A stretch of 64,000 bases of DNA from Collinsella aerofaciens (GCF_018785265.1 NZ_WQPK01000045.1:281680-345679), one strand, 5' to 3'. Positions 18,816 to 27,178 are shown, counted from the stretch's first letter. The notes: a model not told the origin generated them from the letters alone. Numbers and translations are program-made.

Positions 18816-20675
18816 ATGGCGATTCTTTTGGGATGCGATTCCGTCAGCCTAGAGTTTCCCACCAAGCATATTTTCGATAGCGTGACGCTCGGCGTGGGCG
18901 AGGGCGACCGCATTGGTATTGTCGGCAAAAACGGCGACGGCAAGTCGACGCTGCTGAGCGTGCTCGCCGGCACGCTGGAGCCCGACGACGGCCGCGTGAC
19001 GCACCGTCGCGGCACCACGATTGGTCTGCTCGGCCAAAAGGACCAGCTTGTCGACACCGATACCGTGCATCATGCCGTTGTGGGCGACGCGCCTGAGTAC
19101 GAGTGGGCGTCGAGCCCCCGCACGCGCCAGATTCTCGCCGGTCTTATTAGCGATGTGCCCTGGGAGGGCACGGTTGGCGAGCTTTCGGGCGGCCAGCGCC
19201 GTCGCGTGGACCTCGCGCGCCTGCTGATTGGTGACTACGACGTGCTCATGCTCGACGAGCCCACCAACCACCTGGACATGCGCACCATCAACTGGCTCGC
19301 GCGTCACCTTAAGGCCCGCTGGCAGCGCGGTCAGGGCGCCATGCTCGTGGTCACGCACGACCGCTGGTTCTTGGACGAGGTCTGCACCAGCATGTGGGAG
19401 GTCCACGATGGCCAGGTCGATCCCTTCGAGGGCGGCTATTCGGCCTACATCCTGCAGCGCGTAGAGCGCGACCGCATGGCCGCGGTTACCGAGGAGCGCC
19501 GTCGCAACATGGCGCGCAAGGAGCTCGCGTGGCTGAGCCGCGGTGCCCAGGCTCGTTCCACCAAGCCCAAGTTTCGCGTGGATGCCGCTCGTGAGCTGAT
19601 CGCCGACGTGCCGCCCGTGCGTGACGAGCTGGAGCTCAAGCGCTTGGCCGTGAGCCGCTTGGGCAAGCAGGTTATCGATGTGGTCGACGTGGATGCCGGC
19701 TATGCCGATACCGACGGCGCGCCCAAGCAGGTGCTCACCGATGTGACCTGGCTCATTGGTGCGGGCGACCGCTATGGCCTTTTGGGTGAGAATGGCGCTG
19801 GCAAGTCGACGCTGCTTGATGTGATCCAGGGTAAAATTGCGCCCACGCGCGGCCGCGTGAAGATTGGCCAGACGGTACGCTTTGGCGTGCTGTCGCAGCA
19901 GCTCGAGGAGCTCGAGCCCTACATGGGCGACACGATCCGCGAGGTGCTCAGCAACTATAAGAAGTACTACGTCATCGACGGCAAGGAGACTTCGCCCGAG
20001 AAGCTCTGCGAGCGCCTGGGATTTACGACGCAGCAGCTCTGGAGCCGCATCGGCGATCTTTCGGGCGGCCAGCGCCGTCGCCTGTCGCTGCTGCTGACGA
20101 TCCTGGACGAGCCCAACGTGCTCATCCTGGACGAGCCCGGCAACGACCTGGATACCGACATGCTCGCGATTGTCGAGGACCTGCTCGACGGCTGGCCCGG
20201 CACGTTGATCCTGGTGACACACGACCGCTTCTTGATGGAGCGCGTGACCGACCAGCAGTGGGCGCTGATCGACGGTCACCTGACGCATATGCCCGGCGGC
20301 GTCGACCAGTACCTGCGCCTGTGCAACGCCACCGCCGAAGACGAGCCCGTGGGTGCGCCGAGTGCCAAGACCGGCACGTTTGACACCGGTGCCGCGGCGG
20401 CTGCGGCCGAAAAGCCCAAGTCGAGCGGCCAGCCCAATGGCCTTTCCAACGCCGAACGCCAGAAGCTCCGCCGCGAGGTGAGCTCGCTCGAGCGCAAAAT
20501 GGAGACGCAGCGCGCACGCGTGGAGGAGGCCGAGGCCGCGATGACCCAGGTCGACCCCACCAATTACACGGCGCTGGGCGAGCAGCAGGCAAAGATCGAC
20601 GAGGCCCACGCTGCCATGGACGAGTTGGAGATGGCGTGGCTCGAGGCGAGCGAGAAGCTCGAGGGCGAGGAGTAG
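18816..20675 (+). CDS. ABC-F family ATPase, Uup-like
   Basis: 619 residues from the ATG at 18816 with AAGGAG upstream. It has two ABC cassettes in one chain and no membrane segments. Cassette 1: GKNGDGKST, LSGGQRRRVDLARLL, LMLDEPTNHLD. Cassette 2: GENGAGKST, LSGGQRRRLSLLL, LILDEPGNDLD. The inter-cassette linker is charged and helical. The C-terminus (about 545-619) is an Ala/Glu/Arg coiled coil, and together with NDLD in the second D-loop this points to the Uup branch. Uup-type proteins act on ribosomes and have been linked to DNA structure maintenance. An antibiotic-resistance role is not indicated. The next gene begins 6 nt after the stop. Confidence 0.88.
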   Translation: MAILLGCDSVSLEFPTKHIFDSVTLGVGEGDRIGIVGKNGDGKSTLLSVLAGTLEPDDGRVTHRRGTTIGLLGQKDQLVDTDTVHHAVVGDAPEYEWASSPRTRQILAGLISDVPWEGTVGELSGGQRRRVDLARLLIGDYDVLMLDEPTNHLDMRTINWLARHLKARWQRGQGAMLVVTHDRWFLDEVCTSMWEVHDGQVDPFEGGYSAYILQRVERDRMAAVTEERRRNMARKELAWLSRGAQARSTKPKFRVDAARELIADVPPVRDELELKRLAVSRLGKQVIDVVDVDAGYADTDGAPKQVLTDVTWLIGAGDRYGLLGENGAGKSTLLDVIQGKIAPTRGRVKIGQTVRFGVLSQQLEELEPYMGDTIREVLSNYKKYYVIDGKETSPEKLCERLGFTTQQLWSRIGDLSGGQRRRLSLLLTILDEPNVLILDEPGNDLDTDMLAIVEDLLDGWPGTLILVTHDRFLMERVTDQQWALIDGHLTHMPGGVDQYLRLCNATAEDEPVGAPSAKTGTFDTGAAAAAAEKPKSSGQPNGLSNAERQKLRREVSSLERKMETQRARVEEAEAAMTQVDPTNYTALGEQQAKIDEAHAAMDELEMAWLEASEKLEGEE

Positions 20676-20681
20676 GCGAGG

Positions 20682-21452
20682 ATGATTAAGGCTGCGTTTT
20701 TCGATATCGACGGCACGTTGCTGAGCTTTAAGACCCATCGGATTCCGGCGTCGGCGCAGCGGGTGCTCGATAGCTTTCACGAACAGGGGATTGCGTGCGT
20801 AATCGCCACGGGTCGCCCGACCTACCAGATGCCGGATTGGCTGTTCGACTTGGGTTGGGATGCGTACATTACGCTTTCGGGCCAGCACTGTTTTGATGCC
20901 AAGGGCGTCTACCGCAGCTGCCCGATCGATCCGGACGACGTTGCGGTGATTGTGGACCAGGTGGCGCAGGGGCGCTACGACTCGCTGTGCATGCAGGGCG
21001 AGAACTCGTTTGTGAACCGCCTGTCCGAGCGCGTGGTGACGGCTGGCAGCAACGCGGGAATCGTCTACCACGAGGAGCCGTTTGAGCACGCCTTTGACGC
21101 ACCGGTCTACCAGTTCTGCGCCTTTGTGGACCCGGCCGACGAACATATCGTGACCGACGCCGTGTCGCATTCGCTCACCACGCGCTGGTGCGACCTGTTC
21201 TGCGACATTATTCCCGCTAACGGCGGCAAGGACCTGGGCGTGGCGGCGACGCTCGAGCGGCTTGGTATCGACGCGAGCGAGGCGATTGCCTTTGGCGACG
21301 GCGAGAACGACCTGTCGATGTTCTCGGCCGTGGGCACAAGTGTGGCCATGGGCAACGCGCAGGACACGGTGAAAGCTGCAGCGACCTATGTGACGACCGC
21401 CGTGGACGACGACGGCATCTGCAACGCCGCGAAGCACTTTGGACTGTTATAA
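20682..21452 (+). CDS. HAD-superfamily Cof-type phosphatase
   Basis: 256 residues starting 6 nt after the ABC-F stop, so it is co-transcribed. Motif I is FFDIDGTLLSF with nucleophile and acid Asps. Motif II is the Thr of ATGRPTYQ, motif III is Lys in NGGKDLG, and motif IV is GDGENDLSMF. The C2B cap between motifs II and III is typical of Cof/YbiV phosphatases acting on small sugar phosphates or flavin nucleotides. The specific substrate is unknown. Confidence 0.88.
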   Translation: MIKAAFFDIDGTLLSFKTHRIPASAQRVLDSFHEQGIACVIATGRPTYQMPDWLFDLGWDAYITLSGQHCFDAKGVYRSCPIDPDDVAVIVDQVAQGRYDSLCMQGENSFVNRLSERVVTAGSNAGIVYHEEPFEHAFDAPVYQFCAFVDPADEHIVTDAVSHSLTTRWCDLFCDIIPANGGKDLGVAATLERLGIDASEAIAFGDGENDLSMFSAVGTSVAMGNAQDTVKAAATYVTTAVDDDGICNAAKHFGLL

Positions 21453-21461
21453 CTGCGGCTC

Positions 21462-21533
21462 GGCACTTAGGGATGCTCCTTTTCTGCCGGCAGCTGGGGG
21501 ACACTCCTTGCGGGGCGTCCCCATTTTGTTTTC
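21462..21533. terminator. Repeat remnant plus terminator after the HAD gene
   Basis: GGCACTTAGGGATGCTCC (21462-21479) is a half copy of the hairpin arm seen at 59430. It is followed by GGGGAC (21497-21502) pairing with GTCCCC (21517-21522) and then ATTTTGTTTT, a plausible intrinsic terminator. Confidence 0.6.
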
Positions 21534-21553
21534 GTCCCGCACGTTTTGTGAAA

Positions 21554-21635
21554 CACGGCTAACTTTTAGACAAAGTAGTAAGACATGGGCAACTTTTGCG
21601 GTAAAGTTAGCCGTGGAAAGTATCCAAAGGCTAAC
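21554..21635. promoter_or_regulatory. Candidate operator half-sites (GGCTAAC) upstream of the DtxR-family gene
   Basis: CACGGCTAACTTT (21554-21566) is perfectly inverted at 21603-21615, and a third GGCTAAC is at 21629-21635, just before the regulator gene. GGCTAAC/GTTAGCC resembles half-sites of DtxR/IdeR-type iron boxes, so autoregulation is likely. This is inferred from sequence only. Confidence 0.45.
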
Positions 21636-21660
21636 TAGCAATCATCGCGAAAGGTGGCCC

Positions 21661-22050
21661 ATGGCCCTACGTGAATCCGGAGAAGACTATCTCGAATCGA
21701 TCTACGTTCTGTCGGAACGTCAGGGCATCGTGCGCTCGATCGACGTCGCGGAGTACCTCGGCGTAACCAAGGCGAGCGTTTCCAAGGCCATGGCGACGCT
21801 GGAAAGCAACGGCTATGTCGAAATGGGCAAGCGCGACGTTCATCTGACGGAGTGTGGTCTGGAGGTCGCTCGCCAAATGTGGGAGCGTCACTGCTTTTTC
21901 GTGGGGCTGCTGGAGGATGCGGGTGTTTCGGCTGAGGTCGCGTCGCAAGAGGGCTGCCACATGGAGCACTGCCTGAGCGAGGAGAGCTTTGAGAAGCTGA
22001 GGGCGATGCTGGGACGGGAAGATGTGGCGGGCCCAACAACGGAAGCCTAA
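21661..22050 (+). CDS. DtxR/MntR-family metal-dependent transcriptional regulator
   Basis: 129 residues from the ATG at 21661. The in-frame upstream stretch is non-coding in character. The N-terminal winged helix (residues 1-65) reads ESGEDYLESIYVLSERQG, then the recognition region VTKASVSKAMATLESNGYV. Following this is the metal-binding and dimerisation region with WERHCFF, ASQEGCHMEHCLS and Glu/His/Cys ligands. The short form without an SH3-like domain fits MntR/IdeR-like regulators of manganese or iron genes. GGCTAAC half-sites upstream could be its own operator. Its target may also include the metal exporter at 28320. Confidence 0.85.
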   Translation: MALRESGEDYLESIYVLSERQGIVRSIDVAEYLGVTKASVSKAMATLESNGYVEMGKRDVHLTECGLEVARQMWERHCFFVGLLEDAGVSAEVASQEGCHMEHCLSEESFEKLRAMLGREDVAGPTTEA

Positions 22051-22187
22051 CTGACTTACAGTGGCGCGGAGTTCGCGCAAAGCGCGAACCAGCGACCGGG
22101 ACCAGTAGTCCCGCCAACCAAGTCCAACTCAGACAAGGAACCCCACCAGCAAGCGATGCCCAAGAACCGCCAGCTGTGTCAACGCAG

Positions 22188-22312
22188 GTCGGGGCCGGGC
22201 TTGGTTTTGAAAACACTCCGCAGTGCGAGGCCCGTCTTTCCGTTGCTCCGCAGGAGCAGGAAAGACGGGCCTCATGCGCGAGGACGTTTTCAAAACCAAG
22301 CCCGGCCCCGAC
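22188..22312. repeat. Very long perfect-stem hairpin between convergent genes
   Basis: A 27-bp perfect outer stem (22188-22214 with 22286-22312) contains GGGGCCGGGCTTGGTTTTG. Inside it, after an internal loop, GAGGCCCGTCTTTCC pairs with its complement, and GCTCC-GCA-GGAGC caps it. In total about 47 bp are paired. It lies between convergent stops (22050 and 22330) and could terminate both transcripts. Confidence 0.85.
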
Positions 22313-22329
22313 CGGACAGACCACAAACG

Positions 22330-24282
22330 CTACAGGTTCTTGACACCCATCGCGCGCATGGCGTTCAGGATGGCGATGATCGCCACGCCTACGTCGCCGA
22401 ACACGGCAAGCCACATGTTGGCGATGCCCAGTGCCGCAAGCGCCAGAATCAGCAACTTAATGCCCAGCGCAAAGATGATGTTCTGCCAAACAATCGACAT
22501 GGTCTTGCGCGCCACGCGGATCGCGCGGGAGATGTTGGACGGTTTGTCGTCCATGAGCACCACGTCGGCGGCCTCAATCGCGGCGTCGGAACCCATAGCG
22601 CCCATGGCAATGCCAACGTCTGCGCGGGTGAGCACGGGCGCATCGTTGATGCCGTCGCCGACAAAGGCGAGCTTGCCCTTGCCCGATTCGGCTGCCAGCA
22701 GCGCTTCAACACGCTCGACCTTGTCGCCCGGCAGCAGCTGCGCGTGGAACTCGTCGAGCCCCAGCCGCTTGGCCACCGCAGCAGCCACTTCCTCGCGGTC
22801 GCCCGTGAGCATGACGGTGCGCTTGACGCCGGCGGCGTGCAGGTCGCGGATCGTCTGCTCTGCATCGGCCTTTATGGTGTCGGCAATTACAATGTGGCCG
22901 GCATAGATGCCATCGACTAGCACGTGGAGGATGGTGCCGACGACCTCGCAATCGGGCGCTTCGACTCCGGCCGCGGCGAGCATCTTTGCGTTGCCAACGA
23001 CGACGTGCTTGCCGTCGATGGTTGCCGTCACGCCGTGGCCCGCGTCGTTGGCGGAGTTGCTAACGCGCTTGGGGTCGACCTCGCCCTGGTAGGCGACACG
23101 TACGGACTGCGCGATGGGGTGATCGGAGAACGACTCAGCAAGGGCTGCGACTTCGAGCAACGACTGCTCGGTATAGCCGGCCTCGGGGTGTACCGCGACC
23201 ACCGAGAACGTGCCGTTGGTGAGGGTGCCCGTCTTGTCAAAGACGACGGTGTCCACGTCGGCGAGCGTCTCGAGGTAGTTAGAACCCTTGATGAGAACGC
23301 CCAGCTTGGACGCGCCGCCGATGCCGCCAAAGAAGCTCAGCGGCACGCTGATCACGAGCGCGCACGGGCAGCTGACGACCAGGAAGGTCAGGCCGCGCAG
23401 GATCCAGTCGGACCAGGCGCCGGTGACCAAGCCGCCGCCGAGCGCGAGCACCGCGGCAGCGCCGGTGACGGCGGGCGTGTAGATGCGGGCAAAGCGCGTG
23501 ATGAAGTTCTCGGTGCGCGCCTTCTTTTCGCTGGCGTTTTCTACGAGCTCCAGGACGCGCGCGACGGTGGATTCGCCAAATGGCTTGGTGGTGCGCACGT
23601 GGATGAGCCCCGTCATGTTGATGCAGCCGCTGATGATATCGTCGCCGGACTTGGCGGGGCGGGGAGCTGACTCGCCCGTGAGTGCGGCGGTGTCGAGCTG
23701 GGTTTCGCCCTCGACGATGACGCCGTCGATAGGCACGCGCTCGCCGGGCTTGACCACGATCACGGTGCCGACCGCGATGTCATCGGGGAAGACCTGTTCG
23801 AGTGAGCCGTCGGCTTGCTCGACGTTAGCGTAGTCGGGCGCGATGTCCATCATGGCGCTGATCGACTTGCGGCTCTTGCCCACGGCGTATGCCTGGAACA
23901 GCTCGCCGACCTGGTAGAACAGCATGACGGCGGCGCCTTCGGCCATGTGCGGGTCTGTGTCGGGGAAGAGCACCATGGCAAACGCGCCGATGGTCGCGAC
24001 TGCCATAAGGAAGCTCTCATCGAAGGCCTTGCCGCGGCGGATGTTATTGAATGCCTTTTGCAGCACGTCGTAGCCGGCAATCAAAAACGGTATGAGGAAC
24101 AGCATAAAGCTGGCGTAGATGTCGCCCGGGGTACCGAATGCGGCGGTGAGGGTGCCGAGCTCATCGAGGGCGTACACCACGGCAAAAATGCCCAGCGCTA
24201 CCAGGATGCGGTTGCGCTTATGCTCGAGCGACTCTTTTTTCCTACGCTTCTTCTTTTTCTTCTTGGGGTCGGCGGTGGCCAT
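22330..24282 (-). CDS. P1B-type heavy-metal-translocating ATPase (CadA/ZntA-like)
   Basis: 650 residues from the ATG at 24282, preceded by GGGAGGATA. It exports soft or transition metals such as Zn2+, Cd2+ or Pb2+. In order: a Lys/Arg-rich N-terminus (KKKKKKRRKK), membrane helices, TGES actuator loop, the metal-site helix SCPCAL, phosphorylation loop DKTGTLTNG, the nucleotide-domain HP dipeptide (DHPIAQS), and GDGINDAP. The usual N-terminal HMA metal-binding domain is missing and is encoded as a separate 72-residue protein just upstream. An operator-like palindrome (24305-24326) sits directly in front of the start, indicating metal-responsive repression. Confidence 0.93.
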   Translation of the reverse strand: MATADPKKKKKKRRKKESLEHKRNRILVALGIFAVVYALDELGTLTAAFGTPGDIYASFMLFLIPFLIAGYDVLQKAFNNIRRGKAFDESFLMAVATIGAFAMVLFPDTDPHMAEGAAVMLFYQVGELFQAYAVGKSRKSISAMMDIAPDYANVEQADGSLEQVFPDDIAVGTVIVVKPGERVPIDGVIVEGETQLDTAALTGESAPRPAKSGDDIISGCINMTGLIHVRTTKPFGESTVARVLELVENASEKKARTENFITRFARIYTPAVTGAAAVLALGGGLVTGAWSDWILRGLTFLVVSCPCALVISVPLSFFGGIGGASKLGVLIKGSNYLETLADVDTVVFDKTGTLTNGTFSVVAVHPEAGYTEQSLLEVAALAESFSDHPIAQSVRVAYQGEVDPKRVSNSANDAGHGVTATIDGKHVVVGNAKMLAAAGVEAPDCEVVGTILHVLVDGIYAGHIVIADTIKADAEQTIRDLHAAGVKRTVMLTGDREEVAAAVAKRLGLDEFHAQLLPGDKVERVEALLAAESGKGKLAFVGDGINDAPVLTRADVGIAMGAMGSDAAIEAADVVLMDDKPSNISRAIRVARKTMSIVWQNIIFALGIKLLILALAALGIANMWLAVFGDVGVAIIAILNAMRAMGVKNL

Positions 24283-24304
24283 GACTCGTATCCTCCCATT
24301 TGAA

Positions 24305-24326
24305 TGTATGAACACTCGCTCATACA
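24305..24326. promoter_or_regulatory. SmtB/CadC-type operator upstream of the metal ATPase
   Basis: TGTATGA-N8-TCATACA, centred about 33 nt upstream of the ATPase start. It shares the TATGA-N8-TCATA layout with two sites at the repressor gene (25045-25064 and 25080-25099). Confidence 0.75.
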
Positions 24327-24382
24327 ATTTCGCGAGCAAAGGCCGCGGCAAGCGCGGCCTTGCGGGTTGGCGTAAACCTGAG

Positions 24383-24601
24383 CTAGAGAATGATCTCGCA
24401 GTCCGGCTCGGCGTCGGCGGTGAACTCCACAACGCGGTCGAGGACCTCGTCGAACTCGGCTTCATCGGCCTCGAGCGTTAGCTTCTGGGTCATAAAGTTG
24501 ACCGAAACGGACTTGACGCCCTCGAGCTTGGCCAGCTCGTCCTGAAGCTTACGCGCGCAGTTGGCGCAGTCGATCTCGTCGAGCTTGAACTGCTTTTTCA
24601 T
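24383..24601 (-). CDS. Stand-alone heavy-metal-associated (HMA) domain protein / metallochaperone
   Basis: 72 residues with GAAAGGAA upstream. The ferredoxin-like HMA fold carries the metal-binding Cys pair in CANC near residues 12-15, within LDEIDCANCARKLQ. The C-terminal tail (EPDCEIIL) has a further Cys and acidic residues. It likely delivers metal to the P-type ATPase encoded next, substituting for that enzyme's missing N-terminal HMA domain. It is the second gene of the repressor-chaperone-pump module. Confidence 0.88.
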   Translation of the reverse strand: MKKQFKLDEIDCANCARKLQDELAKLEGVKSVSVNFMTQKLTLEADEAEFDEVLDRVVEFTADAEPDCEIIL

Positions 24602-24664
24602 GGTGGATTCCTTTCCCCGTATTTGCGGCTTGGGTGCAGGCCGCGCTGGTACCGTGGTTGGTCG

Positions 24665-25030
24665 CTATTCGCAGATGTGGCTCATGCCCTGGTTGAGCAT
24701 GGTGTAGACGTGGTCGTCGGCGAGCGAGTATAGGATATTGCGCCCGTCGCGCCGGAATTTAACCAGGTGCGACTGCTTGAGTGTGCGCAGCTGGTGCGAC
24801 ACCGCGGACTGCGAGGTTTCGGTCGCTTCGGCGATGTCTGCCACGCAGAGCTCGCGGCCCATGAGGGCGTAAAGGATCTTGATGCGCGTGGTGTCGCTGA
24901 AGACCTTGAACAGGTCGGCGAGGTCGTAGAGAAGCTCCTCGTCGGGAAGGTCCTCGGGCGAGCAGGTGGTGGGGATCGCGGGTTCGGTGGCCTCGATGTC
25001 GGGTTTCGTTTCATCAACGCGGATGCTCAT
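24665..25030 (-). CDS. ArsR/SmtB-family metal-sensing repressor (CadC-like)
   Basis: 121 residues. Winged helix: FKVFSDTTRIKILYALMGRELCVADIAEATETSQSAVSHQLRTLK. The ELCV motif in the alpha-3 region is the CadC/SmtB metal-site signature. The C-terminal alpha-5 helix has DDHVYTMLNQGMSHICE with the Asp/His/His/Glu ligands typical of zinc-sensing SmtB proteins. It should bind the TATGA-N8-TCATA palindromes and release them when Zn, Cd or Pb binds. It is transcribed first in the module. Confidence 0.92.
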   Translation of the reverse strand: MSIRVDETKPDIEATEPAIPTTCSPEDLPDEELLYDLADLFKVFSDTTRIKILYALMGRELCVADIAEATETSQSAVSHQLRTLKQSHLVKFRRDGRNILYSLADDHVYTMLNQGMSHICE

Positions 25031-25044
25031 TGCAATATCCTTTC

Positions 25045-25099
25045 ATATGAACATGCGCTCATATAACTTGCTTTCGATTATATGAGTGTATGTTCATAT
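25045..25099. promoter_or_regulatory. Tandem SmtB/CadC-type operators at the repressor promoter
   Basis: ATATGA-N8-TCATAT occurs at 25045-25064 and again at 25080-25099. Both match the third site upstream of the ATPase. The first is about 15 nt upstream of the repressor start. This indicates autoregulation. Confidence 0.8.
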
Positions 25100-25183
25100 G
25101 TCAATACAATTTGCGTTAATTTCGATGACTGCTTGCCGCCTCTGCGATTTTCTGTGGGTTGGGAGACATCGACGCAATGCTCG

Positions 25184-25397
25184 CCAACATATTTCGAGAT
25201 GTTCGGCTAGCATGCTAAGAAAGCCACCTTGAGAAGCATTAGAACTGTTCATATTTGTACTTTATCGTGTCAAATACCGCGAGAATCAGTTCTTCCTCTA
25301 CGGGAGTTCCTGCAGAATCAGTTTTATCTAAAGTTATATTGAGCATTGCTGCAGCCAATCTGGCACATCGGTGGCCGAATAAGTCGAAAAATGTAGG
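25184..25397. repeat. Inverted pair of a 25-bp repeat, left of the nuclease gene
   Basis: One copy reads on the minus strand (25184-25208) and one on the plus strand (25373-25397). The shared core is GGCCGAANAACTCGAAA followed by NATGTNGG. The 25100-25419 stretch is AT-rich and otherwise shows nothing I can call. A 66-codon reading frame here (25239-25439) is not supported. Confidence 0.6.
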
Positions 25398-25419
25398 TGG
25401 ACATCCGCAGAGATCGCCT

Positions 25420-26850
25420 TTAGAAGAGCGAATTCTCAATTAGATCAATAATCGTGTCGTCTTCCGTGCGGTTTTCATCGATTTTTGCGAACATGTCGCA
25501 TTCCCAAGCCCCATTGATTTCCTCAGCAAGGGCCCCGACGTGTTGCATGTCGTCGGGTTCGGGCACATCGTTGATGCTCGGGTCATCAGCTTGCGGATAT
25601 TGGCTTGCAATTTCGCGCTTGGCGGCCTCTTCTTCTTTGAGTGACTCCAGGACGCGGCGACCGTATTCGAAGTAGCGCCGCAAGACAAATTGACGAAGAG
25701 TTTCTTGCAGGATGGCGAAGTTATCCGGGAGTCGACCGGGCCATATCTTCTCGCGAATGCGAATCGCTTCCATGACCCGTTTAAAAGCGGACTGCTTGAA
25801 AAACGAATGACGATTAACTGTGATAACGGCATATCCCATGTTTCGCAGCGTGTTTCGGCGCTCCTCGTCAATTGATTGCTGCTCGGGTTCGTCGTGGTAA
25901 AAGCCGTTGTATTCGATATCGGTCATCGAATTTTCGAGCAGCGCGTCGAGGTAGAAAACCGTCCGTCGCGTTAGGGCGGCGTATCTTTTGGGGACTGGGA
26001 TCGGATAATCCGTTTTGATAGCGCGTATGGCTAAGCCACCCATTGACTTGGGCATTGTCAGCATCATGACAAACGCCGTTTCGAGTGGGGAGCGACAGCC
26101 TTCGTGTACATAAGAAAGTGCCTTAAGTGCTTTATTAGATCCACGATACCCCGGTGCCTCTGAAAAGAAGGCTCTGAGCTCTTCAACGCTGGTTAGGGCT
26201 GGGCGCTCGCGATATTGAGTTTCGTCGGACGTTCCAAGCGCGTAGGAGCCGCAGATTTCAAAGTAATACTCAACGAGCTCCGAAAGGTTGAGGTCGGCTG
26301 TTGCTTCTAACGCGCACAGCTTGATGTCGACGATGTAGACGTTCGGCTCGAGTTCTAGGTAGCTTTCTGCATCAAACGTATAGCGCGTGCAGTGGCAGAT
26401 GCAGCCCTTGCGGTGCCTTTTGGCATTATTGGAAAACGTCAGCACATGGATACGTTCAGAATCGACATTCTTTCTGTTGAGCCATGCTCGTGCCGCTTCC
26501 AGGTCGGACGTGGTCGGCGCAGACACCCTGATCTTTTCCATAGGTATGGGACCGGTCGCGTAGCTTGCGAGCGAGTTGGCTGTTTGGTATACAGCGCGTG
26601 CCGTGGTATGTGACAGAATGATTCCCATACGCGCATGATGGCATAGCGGACGCCGCATACGCCCGAAACTTCGGGCAACGGTATTGGGGCGCGGCTTATC
26701 TTCTGCGAACGGTGGGTTTTTGAGCTGTCGTATTGAGGGAGCAGCTTTGGCTGGGGAGGTTTCTGCCGGCTGCCCCTTTTTGATGAACTTTAGTTGCGGA
26801 TTCGTAGCTTCTAAGCGTTTTTGCCGACCGCTCAGATGCCTCACCAACAT
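25420..26850 (-). CDS. Coriobacterial AbiEi-like / DUF559-type endonuclease-domain protein
   Basis: 476 residues if started at 26850. That start lies inside a repeat, and homology begins near the ATG at 26628 (MGIILSHTTARA), giving 402 residues, so the true start is uncertain. After an AbiEi-like N-terminal half come CGSYALG and PALTSVEELRAFF. The C-terminal nuclease-like part contains DIEYNGFYHDEPEQQSIDEE and GYAVITVNR, following the EYDG..H...D..R pattern of DUF559/Vsr-like PD-(D/E)XK proteins. From recall, this family is expanded in Coriobacteriia. The gene is AT-richer than its neighbours and is framed by four 25-bp repeats, suggesting a mobile or defence cassette. Activity is unproven. 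Confidence 0.6.
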   Translation of the reverse strand: MLVRHLSGRQKRLEATNPQLKFIKKGQPAETSPAKAAPSIRQLKNPPFAEDKPRPNTVARSFGRMRRPLCHHARMGIILSHTTARAVYQTANSLASYATGPIPMEKIRVSAPTTSDLEAARAWLNRKNVDSERIHVLTFSNNAKRHRKGCICHCTRYTFDAESYLELEPNVYIVDIKLCALEATADLNLSELVEYYFEICGSYALGTSDETQYRERPALTSVEELRAFFSEAPGYRGSNKALKALSYVHEGCRSPLETAFVMMLTMPKSMGGLAIRAIKTDYPIPVPKRYAALTRRTVFYLDALLENSMTDIEYNGFYHDEPEQQSIDEERRNTLRNMGYAVITVNRHSFFKQSAFKRVMEAIRIREKIWPGRLPDNFAILQETLRQFVLRRYFEYGRRVLESLKEEEAAKREIASQYPQADDPSINDVPEPDDMQHVGALAEEINGAWECDMFAKIDENRTEDDTIIDLIENSLF

Positions 26851-27026
26851 AATTTGAGTTATTCGGCCTTATCCTATACAAATGGTGCGATCGCAACGTC
26901 CTATTCGAATTGATTCAGGTAGATTTATGGGGCTTGGTTGCGAAATTAAGGCGATTTTAGCTTCGATTGCGGTTCAAGGGGCCTTGACTAGTGGTTCAGC
27001 TGGCCGAACAACTCGAAAAATGTAGG
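26844..27026. repeat. Inverted pair of the same 25-bp repeat, right of the nuclease gene
   Basis: Copies lie at 26844-26868 (minus-strand sense) and 27002-27026 (plus). With the left pair they give the symmetrical order outward-inward-gene-inward-outward. Apart from these and a terminator, 26851-27178 shows nothing recognisable. Confidence 0.6.
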
Positions 27027-27077
27027 TGGGCCAACCTGCCGACTATGTGAAGCACGCGTATTTGCTCGTTTTGATGA

Positions 27078-27113
27078 AAACTAGGGTGCAGCCATAAGGC
27101 TGCGCCCTAGTTT
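27078..27113 (-). terminator. Terminator hairpin of the exonuclease gene
   Basis: AAACTAGGGTGCAGCC pairs perfectly with GGCTGCGCCCTAGTTT across an ATAA loop. A/T runs on both sides allow either direction. The exonuclease gene ends at 27179. Confidence 0.75.
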
Positions 27114-27178
27114 ACTGCGTGTCGGTGTGCCCAGACGGATTGCGCTGTGCCTGGCAGGCGCTCCCGCAGATGGATCGG

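Noticed and set aside
18849..21437. An 862-codon open frame antisense to the ABC-F and HAD genes
   Set aside because: It spans two well-supported genes on the opposite strand, and its translation has no recognisable domain. It is an effect of GC-rich codon use.
25239..25439. A 66-residue frame downstream of the nuclease gene
   Set aside because: It overlaps the nuclease 3' end and one 25-bp repeat, has no ribosome binding site and no recognisable family. The apparent coding comes from the repeat.
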